A stretch of 64,000 nucleotides of DNA, from the NCBI RefSeq assembly GCF_029227915.1, contig NC_079888.1, positions 310,001 to 374,000 of the forward strand, given 5' to 3'. The notes under the pieces are model-generated. The model ran no database searches. It was given only the letters and a program-made list of their open reading frames with translations, and was not told where the DNA came from. A program made the translations under genes and the position numbers. Position 1 is the first letter of the stretch, and each line of letters starts with the position of its first letter. The DNA comes from Hydractinia symbiolongicarpus. Taxonomy: Eukaryota > Cnidaria > Hydrozoa > Anthoathecata > Hydractiniidae. Shown here piece after piece: positions 1 through 14,169 of this stretch.

Positions 1-2582
1 TTAATTGAACTGTTTCTGGACTGTGACCTTATAAATCTGATAAATGAGCCAATTGAACTCCAAGAAATAACATTCTTTTTAACTCGACATGATTGCCGGC
101 ACTCAGCGATTACATTGGACCCTGTGGTAGCGCTTTATTTAAAAATTTCGATAAATAAGTAATTTTTTACTGTGGGACCAATCCTATCCGTTAGTTCACG
201 CTGAAGAAATAGAGACAGTTCCAAAAACTACCTTTCATTGACTTTCTAACGGTGTCAATCCGTTTGCGTTACAACGGTTGCTTAACATATCCGTACCAAC
301 ATGTATTTAGCGATTTGTTCCGATCTTACTAAGTTGTATCGCTTTTAAAAGTGAAACGATTGACTGTGGGAATTAATTGAACTGTTTCTGGACTGTGACC
401 TTATAAATGTGATAAATGAGCCAATTGAAATCCAAGAAATAACATTCTTTTTAACTCGACATGATTGCCGGAAGTCAACAATTATACTGGACCCTGTGGT
501 AGCGCTTCATTTAAAAATTTAGATAAATAAGTCATTTTTTACTGTGGGACCAATCCTAGCCGTTAGTTCGCGCTGAAGAAACAGAGACAGTTTCAAAAAC
601 TACATTTCATTGACTTTCTAACTGTGTCAATCCGTTTGAGTGACAACGATTGCGTCACGTATTCGTACCATCATGTATTTAGCGATTTGTTCCGATCTTG
701 CTAAGTCGTATCGCTTTTAAAAGTGAAACGATTGACTCTGGGAATTAATTGAACTGTTTCTGGACTGTGACCTTATAAATGTGATAAATGAGCCAATTGA
801 ACTTCAAGAAATAACATTCTTTTTAACTCGACATGATTGCCGGAACTCAGGTATTACACTGGACCCTGTGGTAGCGCTTTATTTAAAAATTTCGATAAAT
901 GAGTAATTTTTTACTGTAGGACCAATCCTATCCGTTAGTTCACGCTGAAGATATTAGAGACAGTTTCAAAAACTACCTTTCATTGACTTTCTAATGGTGT
1001 CAATCCGTTTGCGTTACAACGGTTGCTTCACATATCCGTACCAACATGTATTAAGTGTTTTTTTCGATATTACTAAGTGGTATCGCCTTTAACGGTGAAC
1101 CGATTGACTGTGGGACTTAGTTGAACTGATTCTGGACTGTGACCTTATAAATGTGATAAATGAGCGAATTCGACTCCAAGAAATAACATTCTTTATAACT
1201 CGACATGATTGCCGGAACTCAACGATTATACTGGACCCTGTGGTAGCGCTTCATTTAAAAATTTAGATAAATAAGTCATTTTTTACTGTGGGCCCAATCC
1301 TAGCCGTTAGTTCTCGCTGAAAAAACAGAGACAGTTTCAAAAACTACATTTCATTGACTTTCTAACGGTGTCAATCCGTTTGAGTGACAACGATTGCGTC
1401 ACGTATTCGTACCAACATGTATTTAGCGATTTGTTCCGATCTTACTAAGTTGTATCGCTTTTAAAAGTGAAACGATTGACCGTGGGAATTAATTGAACTG
1501 TTTCTGGACTGTGACCTTATAAATGTGATAAATGAGCCAATTGAACTCCAAGAAATAACATTCTTTTTAACTCGACATGATTGCCGGAACTCAACAATTA
1601 TACTGGACCCTGTGGTAGCGCTTCATTTAAAAATTTAGATAAATAAGTCATTTTTTAGTGTGGGACCAGTCCTAGCCGTTAGTTTGGCTGAAGAAACAGA
1701 GACAGTTTCAAAAACTACATTTCATTGACTTTCTAACGGTGTCAATCCGTTTGAGTGACAACGATTGCGTCACGTATTCGTACCAACATGTATTTAGCGA
1801 TTTGTTCCGATCTTACTAAGTTGTATCGCTTTTAAAAGTGAAACGATTGACCGTGGGAATTAATTGAACTGTTTCTGGACTGTGACCTTATAAATGTGAT
1901 AAATGAGCCAATTGAACTCCAAGAAATAACATTCTTTTTAACTCGACATGATTGCCGGCACTCAGCGATTACATTGGACCCTGTGGTAGCGCTTTATTTA
2001 AAAATTTCGATAAATAAGTAATTTTTTACTGTGGGACCAATCCTATCCGTTAGTTCACGCTGAAGAAATAGAGACAGTTCCAAAAACTACCTTTCATTGA
2101 CTTTCTAACGGTGTCAATCCGTTTGCGTTACAACGGTTGCTTAACATATCCGTACCAACATGTATTAAGTGTTTTTTTCGATATTACTAAGTGGTATCGC
2201 TTTTAAAAGTGAAACGATTGACTGTGGGACTTAATTGAACTGATTCTGGCTGTCATCTTATAAATGTGATAAATGAGCCAATTGGACTCCAAGAAATAAC
2301 ATTATTTTTAACTCGACATGATTGCCGGAACTCAGCGATTACACTGGACCCTGTGGTAGCGCTTTATTTAAAAATTTCGATAAATAAGTAATTTTTTACT
2401 GTGGGACCAATCCTAGCCGTTAGTTCGCGCTGAAGAAATAGAGACAATTTCAAAAACTACATTTCATTGACTTTCTAACGGTGTCAATCCGTTTGAGTTA
2501 CAACGGTTGCGTCAAAGATTCGTACCAACATGTATTTAGCGATTTTTTCCGGTATTACTAAGTTGTATCGCTTTTAAAAGTG

Positions 2583-3340
2583 AAACGATTGACTGTGGGA
2601 CTTAATTGAACTGATTCTGGACTGTGACCTGCTAAATGTGATAAATGAGCCACTTGGTCTCCAAGGAATGACAATCTTCTTAATTTGACATGATTGCCGG
2701 AACTCAGCGATTACACTGGACCCTGTGGTAGCGCTTCATTTAAAAATTTCGATAAATAAGTCTTTTCTTACTGTGGGACCAATCCTATCCGTTAGATCAC
2801 GCTGATGAAATAGAGACAGTTTCAAAAACTACATTTCATTGTCTTTTTAATGGTGTCAATCCGTTTGAGTTATAACGGTTGCGTCACATATTCGTACCAA
2901 CATGTATTTAGTGATTTTGTTCCGATAGTACTAAGTTGTATCGCTTTTAACGGTGAACCGATTGACTGTGGGCTTAGTTGAACTCATTCTGGACTGTGAC
3001 CTGATAAATGTGATAAATGAGCCAATTGGACTCCAAGAAATAACATTCTTTTTAACTCGACATGATTGCCGGAACTCAGTGATTACACTGGGCGCTGTGG
3101 AAGCGCATTATTTAAAAATTAAGATAATTATGTCATTTTTTTCTGTGGGACTAATCCTAGCCGTTAGTTCGCGCTGAAGAAATAGAGACAGTTTCAAAAA
3201 CTACATTTCATTGACTTTCTAACGGTGTAAATCCGTTTGAGTTACAACGGTTGCGTCAAAGATTCGTACCAACATGTATTTAGCGATTTCTTCCGGTATT
3301 ACTAAGTTGTATCGCTTTTAAAAGTGAAACGATTGACTGT
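2583..3340 (+). repeat. Satellite dimer block, copy 1 (partner at 8785-9540)
   Basis: This two-monomer block recurs 6,202 bp downstream with only scattered differences. Both copies share private variants such as the GGGCGCTGTGGAAGCGCAT segment and TTAAGATAATTATGTCA. Similarity fades beyond about 3340, where monomer flavours differ. It indicates segmental duplication within the array. Confidence 0.75.
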
Positions 3341-4949
3341 GGGACTTAATTGAACTGATTCTGGACGGTGACCTGCTAAATGTGATAAATGTGCCACTTT
3401 GTCTCCAAGGAATGACAATCTTCTTAATTTGACATGATTGTTGGAACTCAGCGATTACACTGGACCCTGTGGTAGCGCTTCATTTAAAAATTTCGATAAA
3501 TAAGTCATTTTTTATTGTGGGACCAATCCTATCCGTTAGATCACGCTGAAGAAATAGAGACAGTTTCAAAAACTACATTTCATTGACTTTCTAACGGTGT
3601 CAATCCGTTTGAGTGACAACGATTGCGTCACGTATTCGTACCAACATGTATTTAGCGATTTGTTCCGATCTTACTAAGTTGTATCGCTTTTAAAAGTGAA
3701 ACGATTGACCGTGGGAATTAATTGAACTGTTTCTGGACTGTGACCTTATAAATGTGATAAATGAGCCAATTGAACTCCAAGAAATAACATTCTTTTTAAC
3801 TCGACATGATTGCCGGAACTCAGCGATTACACTGGACCCTGTGGTAGCGCTTTATTTAAAAATTTCGATAAATAAGTAATTTTTTACTGTGGGACCAATC
3901 CTATCCGTTAGTTCACGCTGAAGAAATTGAGACAGTTTCAAAAACTACCTTTCATTGACTTTCTAACGGTGTCAATCCGTTTGAGTTACAACGGTTGCGT
4001 CACATATTCGTACCAACATGTATTTAGTGATTTTGTTCCGATATTACTAAGTTGTATCGCTTTTAACGGGGAACCGATTGACTGTGGGACTTAGTTGAAC
4101 TCATTCTGGACTGTGAACTGATAAATGTGATAAATGAGCCAATTCGACTCCAAGAAATAACATTCTTTTTAACTCGACATGATTGCCGGAACTCAGTGAT
4201 TACACTGGGCGCTGTGGAAGCGTTTTATTTAAAAATTAAGATAAATATGTCATTTTTTTCTGTGGGACCAATCCTAGCCGTTAGTTCGCGCTGAAGAAAT
4301 AGAGACAGTTTCATAAACTACATTTCATTGACTTTCTAACGGTGTCAATCCGTTTGAGTTACAACGGTTGCGTCAAAGATTCGTACCAACATGTATTTAG
4401 CGATTTCTTCCGGTATTACTAAGTTGTATCGCTTTTAAAAGTGAAACGATTGACTGTGGGACTTAATTGAACTGATTCTGGACTGTGACCTGCTAAATGT
4501 GATAAATGAGCCACTTGGTCTCCAAGGAATGACAACCTTCTTAATTTGACAAGATTGCTGGAACTCAGCTATTACACTGGACCCTGCGGTAGCGCTTCAT
4601 TTAAAATTTTACATAAATAAGTCATTTTTTACTGTGGGACCAATCCTAGCCGTTAGTTCGCGCTGAAGAAATAGAGACAGTTTCAAAAACTACATTTCAT
4701 TGACTTTTTAACGGTGTCAATCCGTTTGAGTTACAACGATTGCGTCACGTATTCGTACCAACATGTATTTAGCGATTTGTTCCGATCTTACTAAGTTGTA
4801 TCGCTTTTAAAAGTGAAACGATTGACTGTGGATATTAATTGAACTGTTTCTGGACTGTGACCTTATAAATGCGATAAATGAGCCAATTGAACTCCAAGAA
4901 ATAACATTCTTCTTAATTTGACATGATTGCCGGAACTCAGCGATTACAC

Positions 4950-4990
4950 TGGACCCTGTGGCAGCGCGTTTGAGTTACAACTGTTGCTTC
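4950..4990 (+). repeat. Truncated satellite monomer junction
   Basis: A monomer running through ...GGACCCTGTGGCAGCGC jumps directly to GTTTGAGTTACAACTG, losing roughly 140 bp of the unit. The same deletion junction occurs in reverse orientation near 62483, so it marks common ancestry of the two arrays. Confidence 0.85.
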
Positions 4991-7220
4991 GCATATTCGT
5001 GCCAACATGTATTTAGTGATTTTGTTCCGATATTACTAAGTTGTATCGCCTTTAACGGTGAACCGATCGACTGTGGGACTTAGTTGAACTGATTCTGGCC
5101 TGTGATCTTATAAATGTGATAAATGAGCCAATTGGACTCCAAGGAATGACATTCTTCTTAATTTGGCATGATTGCTGGGACTCAGCGGTTAAACTGGGCG
5201 CTGTGGTAGCGCTTCATTTAAAAATTAAGATTAATAAGTCATATTTTACTGTGGGATCAATCCTAGCCGTTAGTTCACGTTGAAGAAATAGGGAGAGTTT
5301 CAAAAACTACATTTCATTGACTTTCTAACGGTGTCAATCAGTTTGAGTTACAACGGTTGCTTCACATATTCGTATCAACATGTATCTAGCGATTTTTTAC
5401 GATATTACTAAGTTGTATCGCTTTTAAAAGTGAAACGATTGACTGTAGGAATTAATTGAACTGTTTCTGGACTGTGACCTTATAAATGTGATAAATGAGC
5501 CAATTGAACTCCAAGAAATAACATTCTTTTTAACTCGACATGATTCCCGGAACTCAGTGAATACACTGGACCCTGTGGTACCTCTTCATTTAGAAATTTA
5601 GATAAATAAGTCATTTTTTACTGTGGGACCAATCCTAGCCGTTAGTTCGCGCTGAAGAAATAGAGACAGTTTCAAAAACCACATTTCATTGACTTTCTAA
5701 CGGTGTCAATCCGTATGACTTAAAACGATTGGGTCACGTATTCGTACCAACATGTATTTAGCGATTTGTTCCGATCTTACTAAGTTGTATCGCTTTTAAA
5801 AGTAAAACGATTGACTGTGGGAATTAATTGAACTGTTTCTGGACTGTGACCTTATAAATGCGATAAATGAGCCAATTGAACTCCAAGAAATAACATTCTT
5901 TTTAACTCGACATGATTGCCGGAACTCAGCGATTACACCGGACCCTGTGGTAGCGCTTAATTTTAAAATTTCGATAAATAATTCATTTCTTACTGTGGGA
6001 CCAATCCTATCCGTTAGTTCCCGCTAAAGAAATAGAGGCAGTTTCAAAAACTAACTTTCATTGATTTTCTAACGGTGTCAATCCGTTTGAGTTACAACGG
6101 TTGCTTCACATATTCGTGCCAACATCTATTTAGTGATTTTGTTCCGATATTACTAAGTTGTATCGCCTTTAACGGTGAACCGATCGACTGTGGGACTTAG
6201 TTGAACTGATTCTGGACTGTGATCTTATAAATGTGATAAATGAGCCAATTGGACTCCAAGGAATGACATTCTTCTTAATTTGGCATGATTGCTGTGACTC
6301 AGCGGTTACACTGGGCGCTGTGGTAGCGCTTCATTTAAAAATTAAGATTAATAAGTCATATTTTACTGTGGGACCAATCCTAGCCGTTAGTCCACGTTGA
6401 AGAAATAGGGAGAGTTTCAAAAACTACATTTCATTGACTTTCTAACGGTGTCAATCAGTTTGAGTTACAACGGTTGCTTCACATATTCGTATCAACATGT
6501 ATCTAGCAATTTTTTCCGATATTACTAAGTTGTATCGCTTTTAAAAGTGAAACGATTGACTGTAGGAATTAATTGAACTGTTTCTGGACTGTGACCTTAT
6601 AAATGTGATAAATGAGCTAATTGAACTCCAAGAAATAACATTCTTTTTAACTCGACATGATTCCCGGAACTCAGTGAATACACTGGACCCTGTGGTACCT
6701 CTTCATTTAGAAATTTAGATAAATAAGTCATTTTTTACTGTGGGACCAATCCTAGCCGTTAGTTCGCGCTGAAGAAATAGAGACAGTTTCAAAAACCACA
6801 TTTCATTGACTTTCTAACGGTGTCAATCCGTATGACTTAAAACGATTGGGTCACGTATTCGTACCAACATGTATTTAGCGATTTGTTCCGATCTTACTAA
6901 GTTGTATCGCTTTTAAAAGTAAAACGATTGACTGTGGGAATTAATTGAACTGTTTCTGGACTGTGACCTTATAAATGCGATAAATGAGCCAATTGAACTC
7001 CAAGAAATAACATTCTTTTTAACTCCACATGATTGCCGGAACTCAGCGATTACACCGGACCCTGTGGTAGCGCTTAATTTTAAAATTTCGATAAATAATT
7101 CATTTCTTACTGTGGGACCAATCCTATCCGTTAGTTCCCGCTGAAGAAATAGAGACAGTTTCAAAAACTAACTTTCATTGATTTTCTAACGGTGTCAATC
7201 CGTTTGAGTTACAACGGTTG
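4990..7220 (+). repeat. Two tandem copies of a ~1117 bp trimeric satellite unit
   Basis: Private variants recur 1,117 bp apart. One is TTTGGCATGATTGCTG at about 5162 and 6279. Another is CATGATTCCCGGAACTC at about 5539 and 6656. A third is CCGTATGACTTAAAACG at about 5710 and 6827. 1,117 bp is three monomers, so this is a trimeric higher-order repeat present in two adjacent copies. Confidence 0.8.
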
Positions 7221-7870
7221 CTTCACATATTCGTGCCAACATGTATTTAGTGATTTTGTTCCGATATTACTAAGGTGTATCGCTTTTAACGGTGAACCGA
7301 TTGACTGTGGGACTTAGTTGAAGTGATTCTGGACTGTGACCTGATAAATGTGATAAATGAGCCAATTGGACTCCAAGGAACGACATTCTTCTTAATTTGA
7401 CAAGATTGCTGGAACTCAGCGATTACACTGGACCCTGCGGTAGCGCTTCATTTAAAACTTTAGATAAATAAGTCATTTTTTACTGTGGGACCAATCCTAG
7501 CCGTTAGTTCGCGCTGAAGAAATAGAGACAGTTTCAAAAACTACATTTCATTGACTTTCTAACGGTGTCAATCCGTTTGAGTTACAACGTTTGCGTCACG
7601 TATTCGTACCAACATGTATTTAGCAATTTGTTCCGATCTTACTAAGTTGTATCGCTTTTAACAGTGAAACGATTGACTGTGGGACTTAATTGAACTGATT
7701 CTGGACTGTGACCTGCAAAAAGTGATATATGAGCCACTTGGTCTTCAAGGAATGACAATCTTCTTAATTTGACAAGATTGCTGGAACTCAGTGTATACAC
7801 TGGGCGCTATGGTAGCGCTTCATTTAAAAATTAAGATTAATAAGTCTTATTTTACTGTGGGACCAATCCT
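6770..7870 (+). repeat. Satellite block copy 1 (partner at 11600-12700)
   Basis: This block of about three monomers recurs 4,829 bp downstream. Shared marks are CCGTATGACTTAAAACG (6827 and 11656) and the GTCTTATTTTACTG variant (about 7843 and 12672). Confidence 0.75.
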
Positions 7871-8784
7871 AGCCGTTAGTTCACGCTGAAGAAAGAGAGA
7901 CAGTTTCAAAAACTACCCTTTATTGACTTTCTAACGGTGTCAACTTGTTTGAGTTACAACGGTTGCTTCACATATTCGTATCAACATGTATCTAGCGATT
8001 TTTTCCGATATTACTAAGTTGTATCGCTTTTAAAAGTGAAACGATTGACTGTGAGACTTAATTGAACTGATTCTGGACTGTGACCTTATAAATGTGGTAA
8101 ATGAGCCAATTGGACTACAAGAAATAACATTCTTTTTAACTCGATATGATTGCCGGAACCAAACGATTACACTGGACCCTGTGGTAGCGCTTCATTTAAA
8201 AATTTAGATAAATAAGTCATTTTTTACTGTGGGACCAATCCTAGCCGTTAGTTCACGCTGAAGAAATAGAGACAGTTTCAAAAACTATATTTCATGTCTT
8301 TTTAACGGTGTCAATCCGTTTGAGTTACAACGGTTGCGTTACATATTCGTTTACAACATGTATTTAGTGATTTTGTTCCGATATTACTAAGTTGTATTGC
8401 TTTTAACGGTGAACCGATTGACTGTGGGACTTAGTTCAACAGATTCTGGACTGTGACCTGATAAATGTGATAAATGAACCAATTGGACTCCAAGGAATGA
8501 CATTCTTCTTAATTTGACAGGATTGCTGGAACTCAGCGATTACACTGGACGGTGTGGTAGCGCTTCATTTAAAATGTAAGATTAATAAGTCATTTTTTAC
8601 TGTGGGACCAATCCTAGCCGTTAGCTCACGCTGAAGAGATAGAGACAGTTTCAAAAACTACATTTCATTGTCTTTTTAACGCTGGCAATCCGTTTGAGTT
8701 ACAACGGTTGCGTCACATATTTGTACCAACATGTATTTAGTGATTCTGTTCCGATATTACTAAGTTGTATCGCTTTCAACGGTG

Positions 8785-9540
8785 AACCGACTGACTGTGG
8801 GACTTAGTTGAACTGATTCTGGACTGTGACCTGCTAAATGTGATAAATGAGCCACTTGGTCTCCAAGGAATGACAATCTTCTTAATTTGACATGATTGCC
8901 GGAACTCAGCGATTACACTGGACCCTGTGGTAGCGCTTCATTTAAAAATTTCGATAAATAAGTCATTTCTTACTGTGGGACCAATCCCATCCGTTAGATC
9001 ACGCTGAAGAAATAGAGACAGTTTCAAAAACTACATTTCATTGTCTTTTTAATGGTGTCAATCCGTTTGAGTTATAACGGTTGCGTCACATATTCGTACC
9101 AACATGTATTTAGTGATTTTGTTCCGATAGTACTAATTTGTATCGCTTTTAACGGTGAACCGATTGACTGTAGGCTTAGTTGAACTCATTCTCGACTGTG
9201 ACCTGATAAATGTGATAAATGAGCCAATTGGACTCCAAGAAATAACATTCTTTTTAACTCGACATGATTGCCGGAACTCAGTGATTACACTGGGCGCTGT
9301 GGAAGCGCATTATTTAAAAATTAAGATAATTATGTCAGTTTTTTCTGTGGGACTAATCCTAGCCGTTAGTTTGCGCTGAAGTAATAGAGACAGTTTCAAA
9401 AACTACATTTCATTGAATTTCTAACGGTGTAAATCCGTTTGAGTTACAACGGTTGCGTCAAAGATTCGTACCAACATGTATTTAGCGATTTCTTCCGGTA
9501 TTACTAAGTTGTATCGCTTTTAAAAGTGAAACGATTGACT
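8785..9540 (+). repeat. Satellite dimer block, copy 2 (partner at 2583-3340)
   Basis: This is the second copy of the dimer block, offset by 6,202 bp. It shares the GGAAGCGCAT variant and lacks only minor substitutions. Confidence 0.75.
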
Positions 9541-11599
9541 GTGGGACTTAATTGAACTGATTCTGGACTGTGACCTTAAAAATGTGATAAATGAGCCAAT
9601 TGAACTCCAAGAAAAAACATTCTTTTTAACTCGACATGATTGCCGGAACTCAGCGATTACACTGGACCCTGTGGTAGCGCTTTATTTAAAAATTTCGATA
9701 AAAAAGTAATTTTTTACTGTGGGACCAATCCTATCCGTTAGTTCACGCTGAAGAAATTGAGACAGTTTCAAAAACTACCTTTCATTGACTTTCTAACGGT
9801 GTCAATCCGTTTGCGTTACAACGGTAGCTTCACATATCCGTACCAACATGTATTAAGTGTTTTTTTCGATATTACTAAGTGGTATCGCTTTTAAAAGTGA
9901 AACGATTGACTGTGGGACTTAATTGAACTGATTCTGGCTGTCATCTAATAAATGTGATAAATGAGCCAATTGGACTCCAAGAAATAACATTCTTTTTAAC
10001 TCGACATGATTGCCGGAACTCAGTGATTACACTGGGCGCTGTGGAAGCGCTTTATTTAAAAATTAAGACAAATATGTAATTTTTTTCTGTGGGACCAATC
10101 CTAGCCGTTACTTCGCGCTGAAGAAATAGAGACAGTTTCAAAAACTACATTTCATTGACTTTCTAACGGTGTCAATCCGTTTGAGTTACAACGGTTGCGT
10201 CAAAGATTCGTAGCAACATGTATTTAGCGATTTCTTCCGGTATTACTAAGTTATATCGCTTTTAAAAGTGAAACGATTGACTGTGGGACTTAATTGAACT
10301 GATTCTGGACTGTGACCTGCTAAATGTGATAAATGAGCCACTTGGTGACCAAGGAATGACAATCTTCTTAATTTGACATGATTGCCGGAACTCAACGATT
10401 ACACTGGACCCTGTGGTAGCGCTTCATTTAAAAATTTCGATAAATAAGTCATTTTTTACTGTGGGACCAATCCTATCCGTTAGTTCACGCTGAAGAAATA
10501 GACCCAGTTTCAAAAACTACATTTCATTGTCTTTTTAATGGTGTCAATCCGTTTGAGTTACAACAGTTGCGTCACATATTCGTACCAACATGTATTTAGT
10601 GATTTTGTTCCGATATTACTAAGTTGTATCGCTTTTAACGGTGAACCGATTGACTGTGGGACTTAGTTGAACTCATTCTGGACTGTGACCTGATAACTGT
10701 GATAAATGAGCCAATTCGACTCCAAGAAATAACATTCTTTTTAACTCGACATGATTGCCGGAACTCAGTGATTACACTGGGCGCTGTGGAAGCGTTTTAT
10801 TTAAAAATTAAGATAAATATGTCATTTTTTTCTGTGGGACCAATCCTAGCCGTTAGTTCGCGCTGAAGAAATAGAGACAGTTTCATAAACTACATTTCAT
10901 TGACTTTCTAACGGTGTCAATCCGTTTGAGTTACAACGGTTGCGTCAAAGATTCGTACCAACATGTATTTAGCGATTTCTTTCGGTATTACTAAGTTGTA
11001 TCGCTTTTAAAAGTGAAACGATTGACTGTGGGACTTAATTGAACTGATTCTGGACTGTGACCTGCTAAATGTGATAAATGAGCCACTTGGTCTCCAAGGA
11101 ATCTTAATTTGACAAGATTGCTGGAACTCAGCGATTACACTGGACCCTGCGGTAGCGATTCATTTAAAATTTTACATAAATAAGTCATTTTTTACTGTGG
11201 GACCAATCCTAGCCGTTAGTTCGCGCTGAAGAAATAGAGACAGTTTCAAAAACTACATTTCATTGACTTTTTAACGGTGTCAATCCGTTTGAGTTACAAC
11301 GATTGCGTCACGTATTCGTACCAACATGTATTTAGAGATTTGTTCCGATCTTACTAAGTTGTATCGCTTTTAAAAGTGAAACGATTGACTGTGGGAATTA
11401 ATTGAACTGTTTCTGGACTGTGACCTTATAAATGCGATAAATGAGCCAATTGAACTCCAAGAAATAACATTCTTTTTAACTCGACATGATTGCCGGAACT
11501 CAGCGATTACACCGGACCCTGTGGTAGCGCTTAATTTTAAAATTTCGATAAATAATTCATTTTTTACTGTGGGACCAATCCTAGCCGTTAGTTCGCGCT

Positions 11600-12700
11600 G
11601 AAGAAATAGAGACAGTTTCAAAAACCACATTTCATTGACTTTCTAACGGTGTCAATCCGTATGACTTAAAACGATTGGGTCGCGTATTCGTACCAACATG
11701 TATTTAGCAATTTGTTCCGATCTTACTAAGTTGTATCGCTTTTAAAAGTAAAACGATTGACTGTGGGAATTAATTGAACTGTTTCTGGACTGTGACCTTA
11801 TAAATGCGATAAATGAGCCAATTGAACTCCAAGAAATAACATTCTTTTTAACTCGACATGATTGCCGGAACTCAGCGATTACACCGGACCCTGTGGTAGC
11901 GCTTAATTTTAAAATTTCGATAAATAATTCATTTCTTACTGTGGGACCAATCCTATCCGTTAGTTCCCGCTGAAGAAATAGAGACAGTTTCAAAAACTAA
12001 CTTTCATTGATTTTCTAACGGTGTCAATCCGTTTGAGTTACAACGGTTGCTTCACATATTCGTGCCAACATGTATTTAGTGATTTTGTTCCGATATTACT
12101 CAGGTGTATCGCTTTTAACGGTGAACCGATTGACTGTGGGACTTAGTTGAAGTGATTCTGGACTGTGACCTGATAAATGTGATAAATGAGCCAATTGGAC
12201 TCCAAGGAATGACATTGTTCTTAATTTAACAAGATTGCTGGAACTCAGCGATTACACTGGACCCTGCGGTAGCGCTTCATTTAAAACTTTAGATAAATAA
12301 GTCATTTTTTACTGTGGGACCAATCCTATCCGTTAGTTCGCGCTGAAGAAATAGAGACAGTTTCAAAAACTACATTTCATTGACTTTCTAAGGGTGTCAA
12401 TCCGTTTGAGTTACAACGATTGCGTCACGTATTTGTACCAACATGTATTTAGCAATTTGTTCCGATCTTACTAAGTTGTATTGCTTTTAACAGTGAAACG
12501 ATTGACTGTGGGACTTAATTGAACTGATTCTGGACTGTGACCTGCAAAAAGTGATATATGAGCCACTTGTTCTTCAAGGAATGACATTCTTCTTAATTTG
12601 ACAGGATTGCTGGAACTCAGTGTATACACTGGGCGCTATGGTAGCGCTTCATTTAAAAATTGAGATTAATAAGTCTTATTTTACTGTGGGACCAATCCTA
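11600..12700 (+). repeat. Satellite block copy 2 (partner at 6770-7870)
   Basis: This is the second copy of the three-monomer block at an offset of 4,829 bp, with the same diagnostic variants. It supports large segmental duplication inside the forward array. Confidence 0.75.
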
Positions 12701-14169
12701 GCCGTTAGTTTACGCTGAAGAAATAGAGACAGTTTCAAAAACTACATTTCATTGACTTTCTAACGGTGTCAATCCGTTTGAGTTACAACGGTTGCTTCAC
12801 ATATTCGTACCAACATGTATTTAGCGATTTGTTCCGATCTTACTAAGTTGTATCGCTTTTAAAAGTGAAACGATTGACTGTGGGACTTAGTTCAACTGAT
12901 TCTCGACTGTGACGTGATAAATGTGATAAATGAACCAATTGGACTCCAAGAAATAACATTCTTTTTAACTCAATATGATTGCCGGAACCAAACGATTACA
13001 CTGGACCTTGTAGTAGCACTTCATTTAAAAATTTCGATAAATAAGTCATTTTTTTTACTGTGGGACCAATCCTATCCGTTAGTTCACGCTGAAGAAATAG
13101 AGACAGTTTCCAAAGCTACATTTCATTAACTTTCTAACGGTGTCAATCCGTTTGAGTTACAACGATTGCGTCACGTATTCGTATCAACAAATATTTAGCA
13201 ATTTGTTCCGATCTTACTAAGTTGTATTGCTTTTAAAAGTGAAACTATTGACTGTGGGAATTAACTGAACTGTTTTTGGACTGTGACCTTATAAATGTGA
13301 TAAATGAGCCAATTGAACTCCAAGAAATCACATTCCTTTTAATTTGACAGGATTGCTGGAACTCAGCGATTACGCTGGACCCTGTAGTAGCGCTTCATTT
13401 AAAAATTTTGATAAATAAGTCATTTTTATACTGTGGGACCAATCCTATCCGTTAGTTCACGCTGAAGAAATAGAGACAGTTTCAAAAGCTACATTTCATT
13501 AACTTTCTAACGGTGTCAATCCGTTTGAGTTATAACGATTGCGTCGCGTATTCGTATCAACAAATATTTAGCAATTTGTTCCGATCTTACTAAGTTGTAT
13601 TGCTTTTAAAAGTGAAACGATTGACTGTGAGACTTAATTGAACTGATTCTGGACTGTGACCTTATAAATGTGGTAAATGAGCCAATTGGACTCCAAGAAA
13701 TAACATTCTTTTTAACTCGATATGATTGCCGGAACCAAACGATTACACTGGACCCTGTGGTAGCGCTACATTTAAAAATTTAGATAAATAAGTCATTTTT
13801 TACTGTGGGACCAATCCTAGCCGTTTGTTGCGCTGAAGAAATAGAGACAGTTTTAAAAACTACATTTCATTGACTTTCTAACGGTGTCAATCCGTTTGAG
13901 TTATAACGATTGCGTCACGTATTCGTACCAACATGAATTTAGCGATTAGTTCCGATCTTACTAAGTTGTATCGCTTTTTAAAGTGAAACTATTGACTGTG
14001 GGAATTAATTGAACTGTTTCTGGACTGTGACTTTATAAATGTGATAAATGAGCCAATTGAACTCCAAGAAATAACATTCTTTTTAACTCGACATGATTGC
14101 CGGAACTCAGCGATTACGCTGGGCGCTGTGGGAGCGCTTCATTTAAAAATTTCGATAAATAAGTCATTT

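Noticed and set aside
2953-3177. 74-codon open frame in the satellite, recurring at 9155
   Set aside because: It follows the monomer phase, has no start-codon or coding signal, and moves with segmental duplication; chance frame in repeat DNA.
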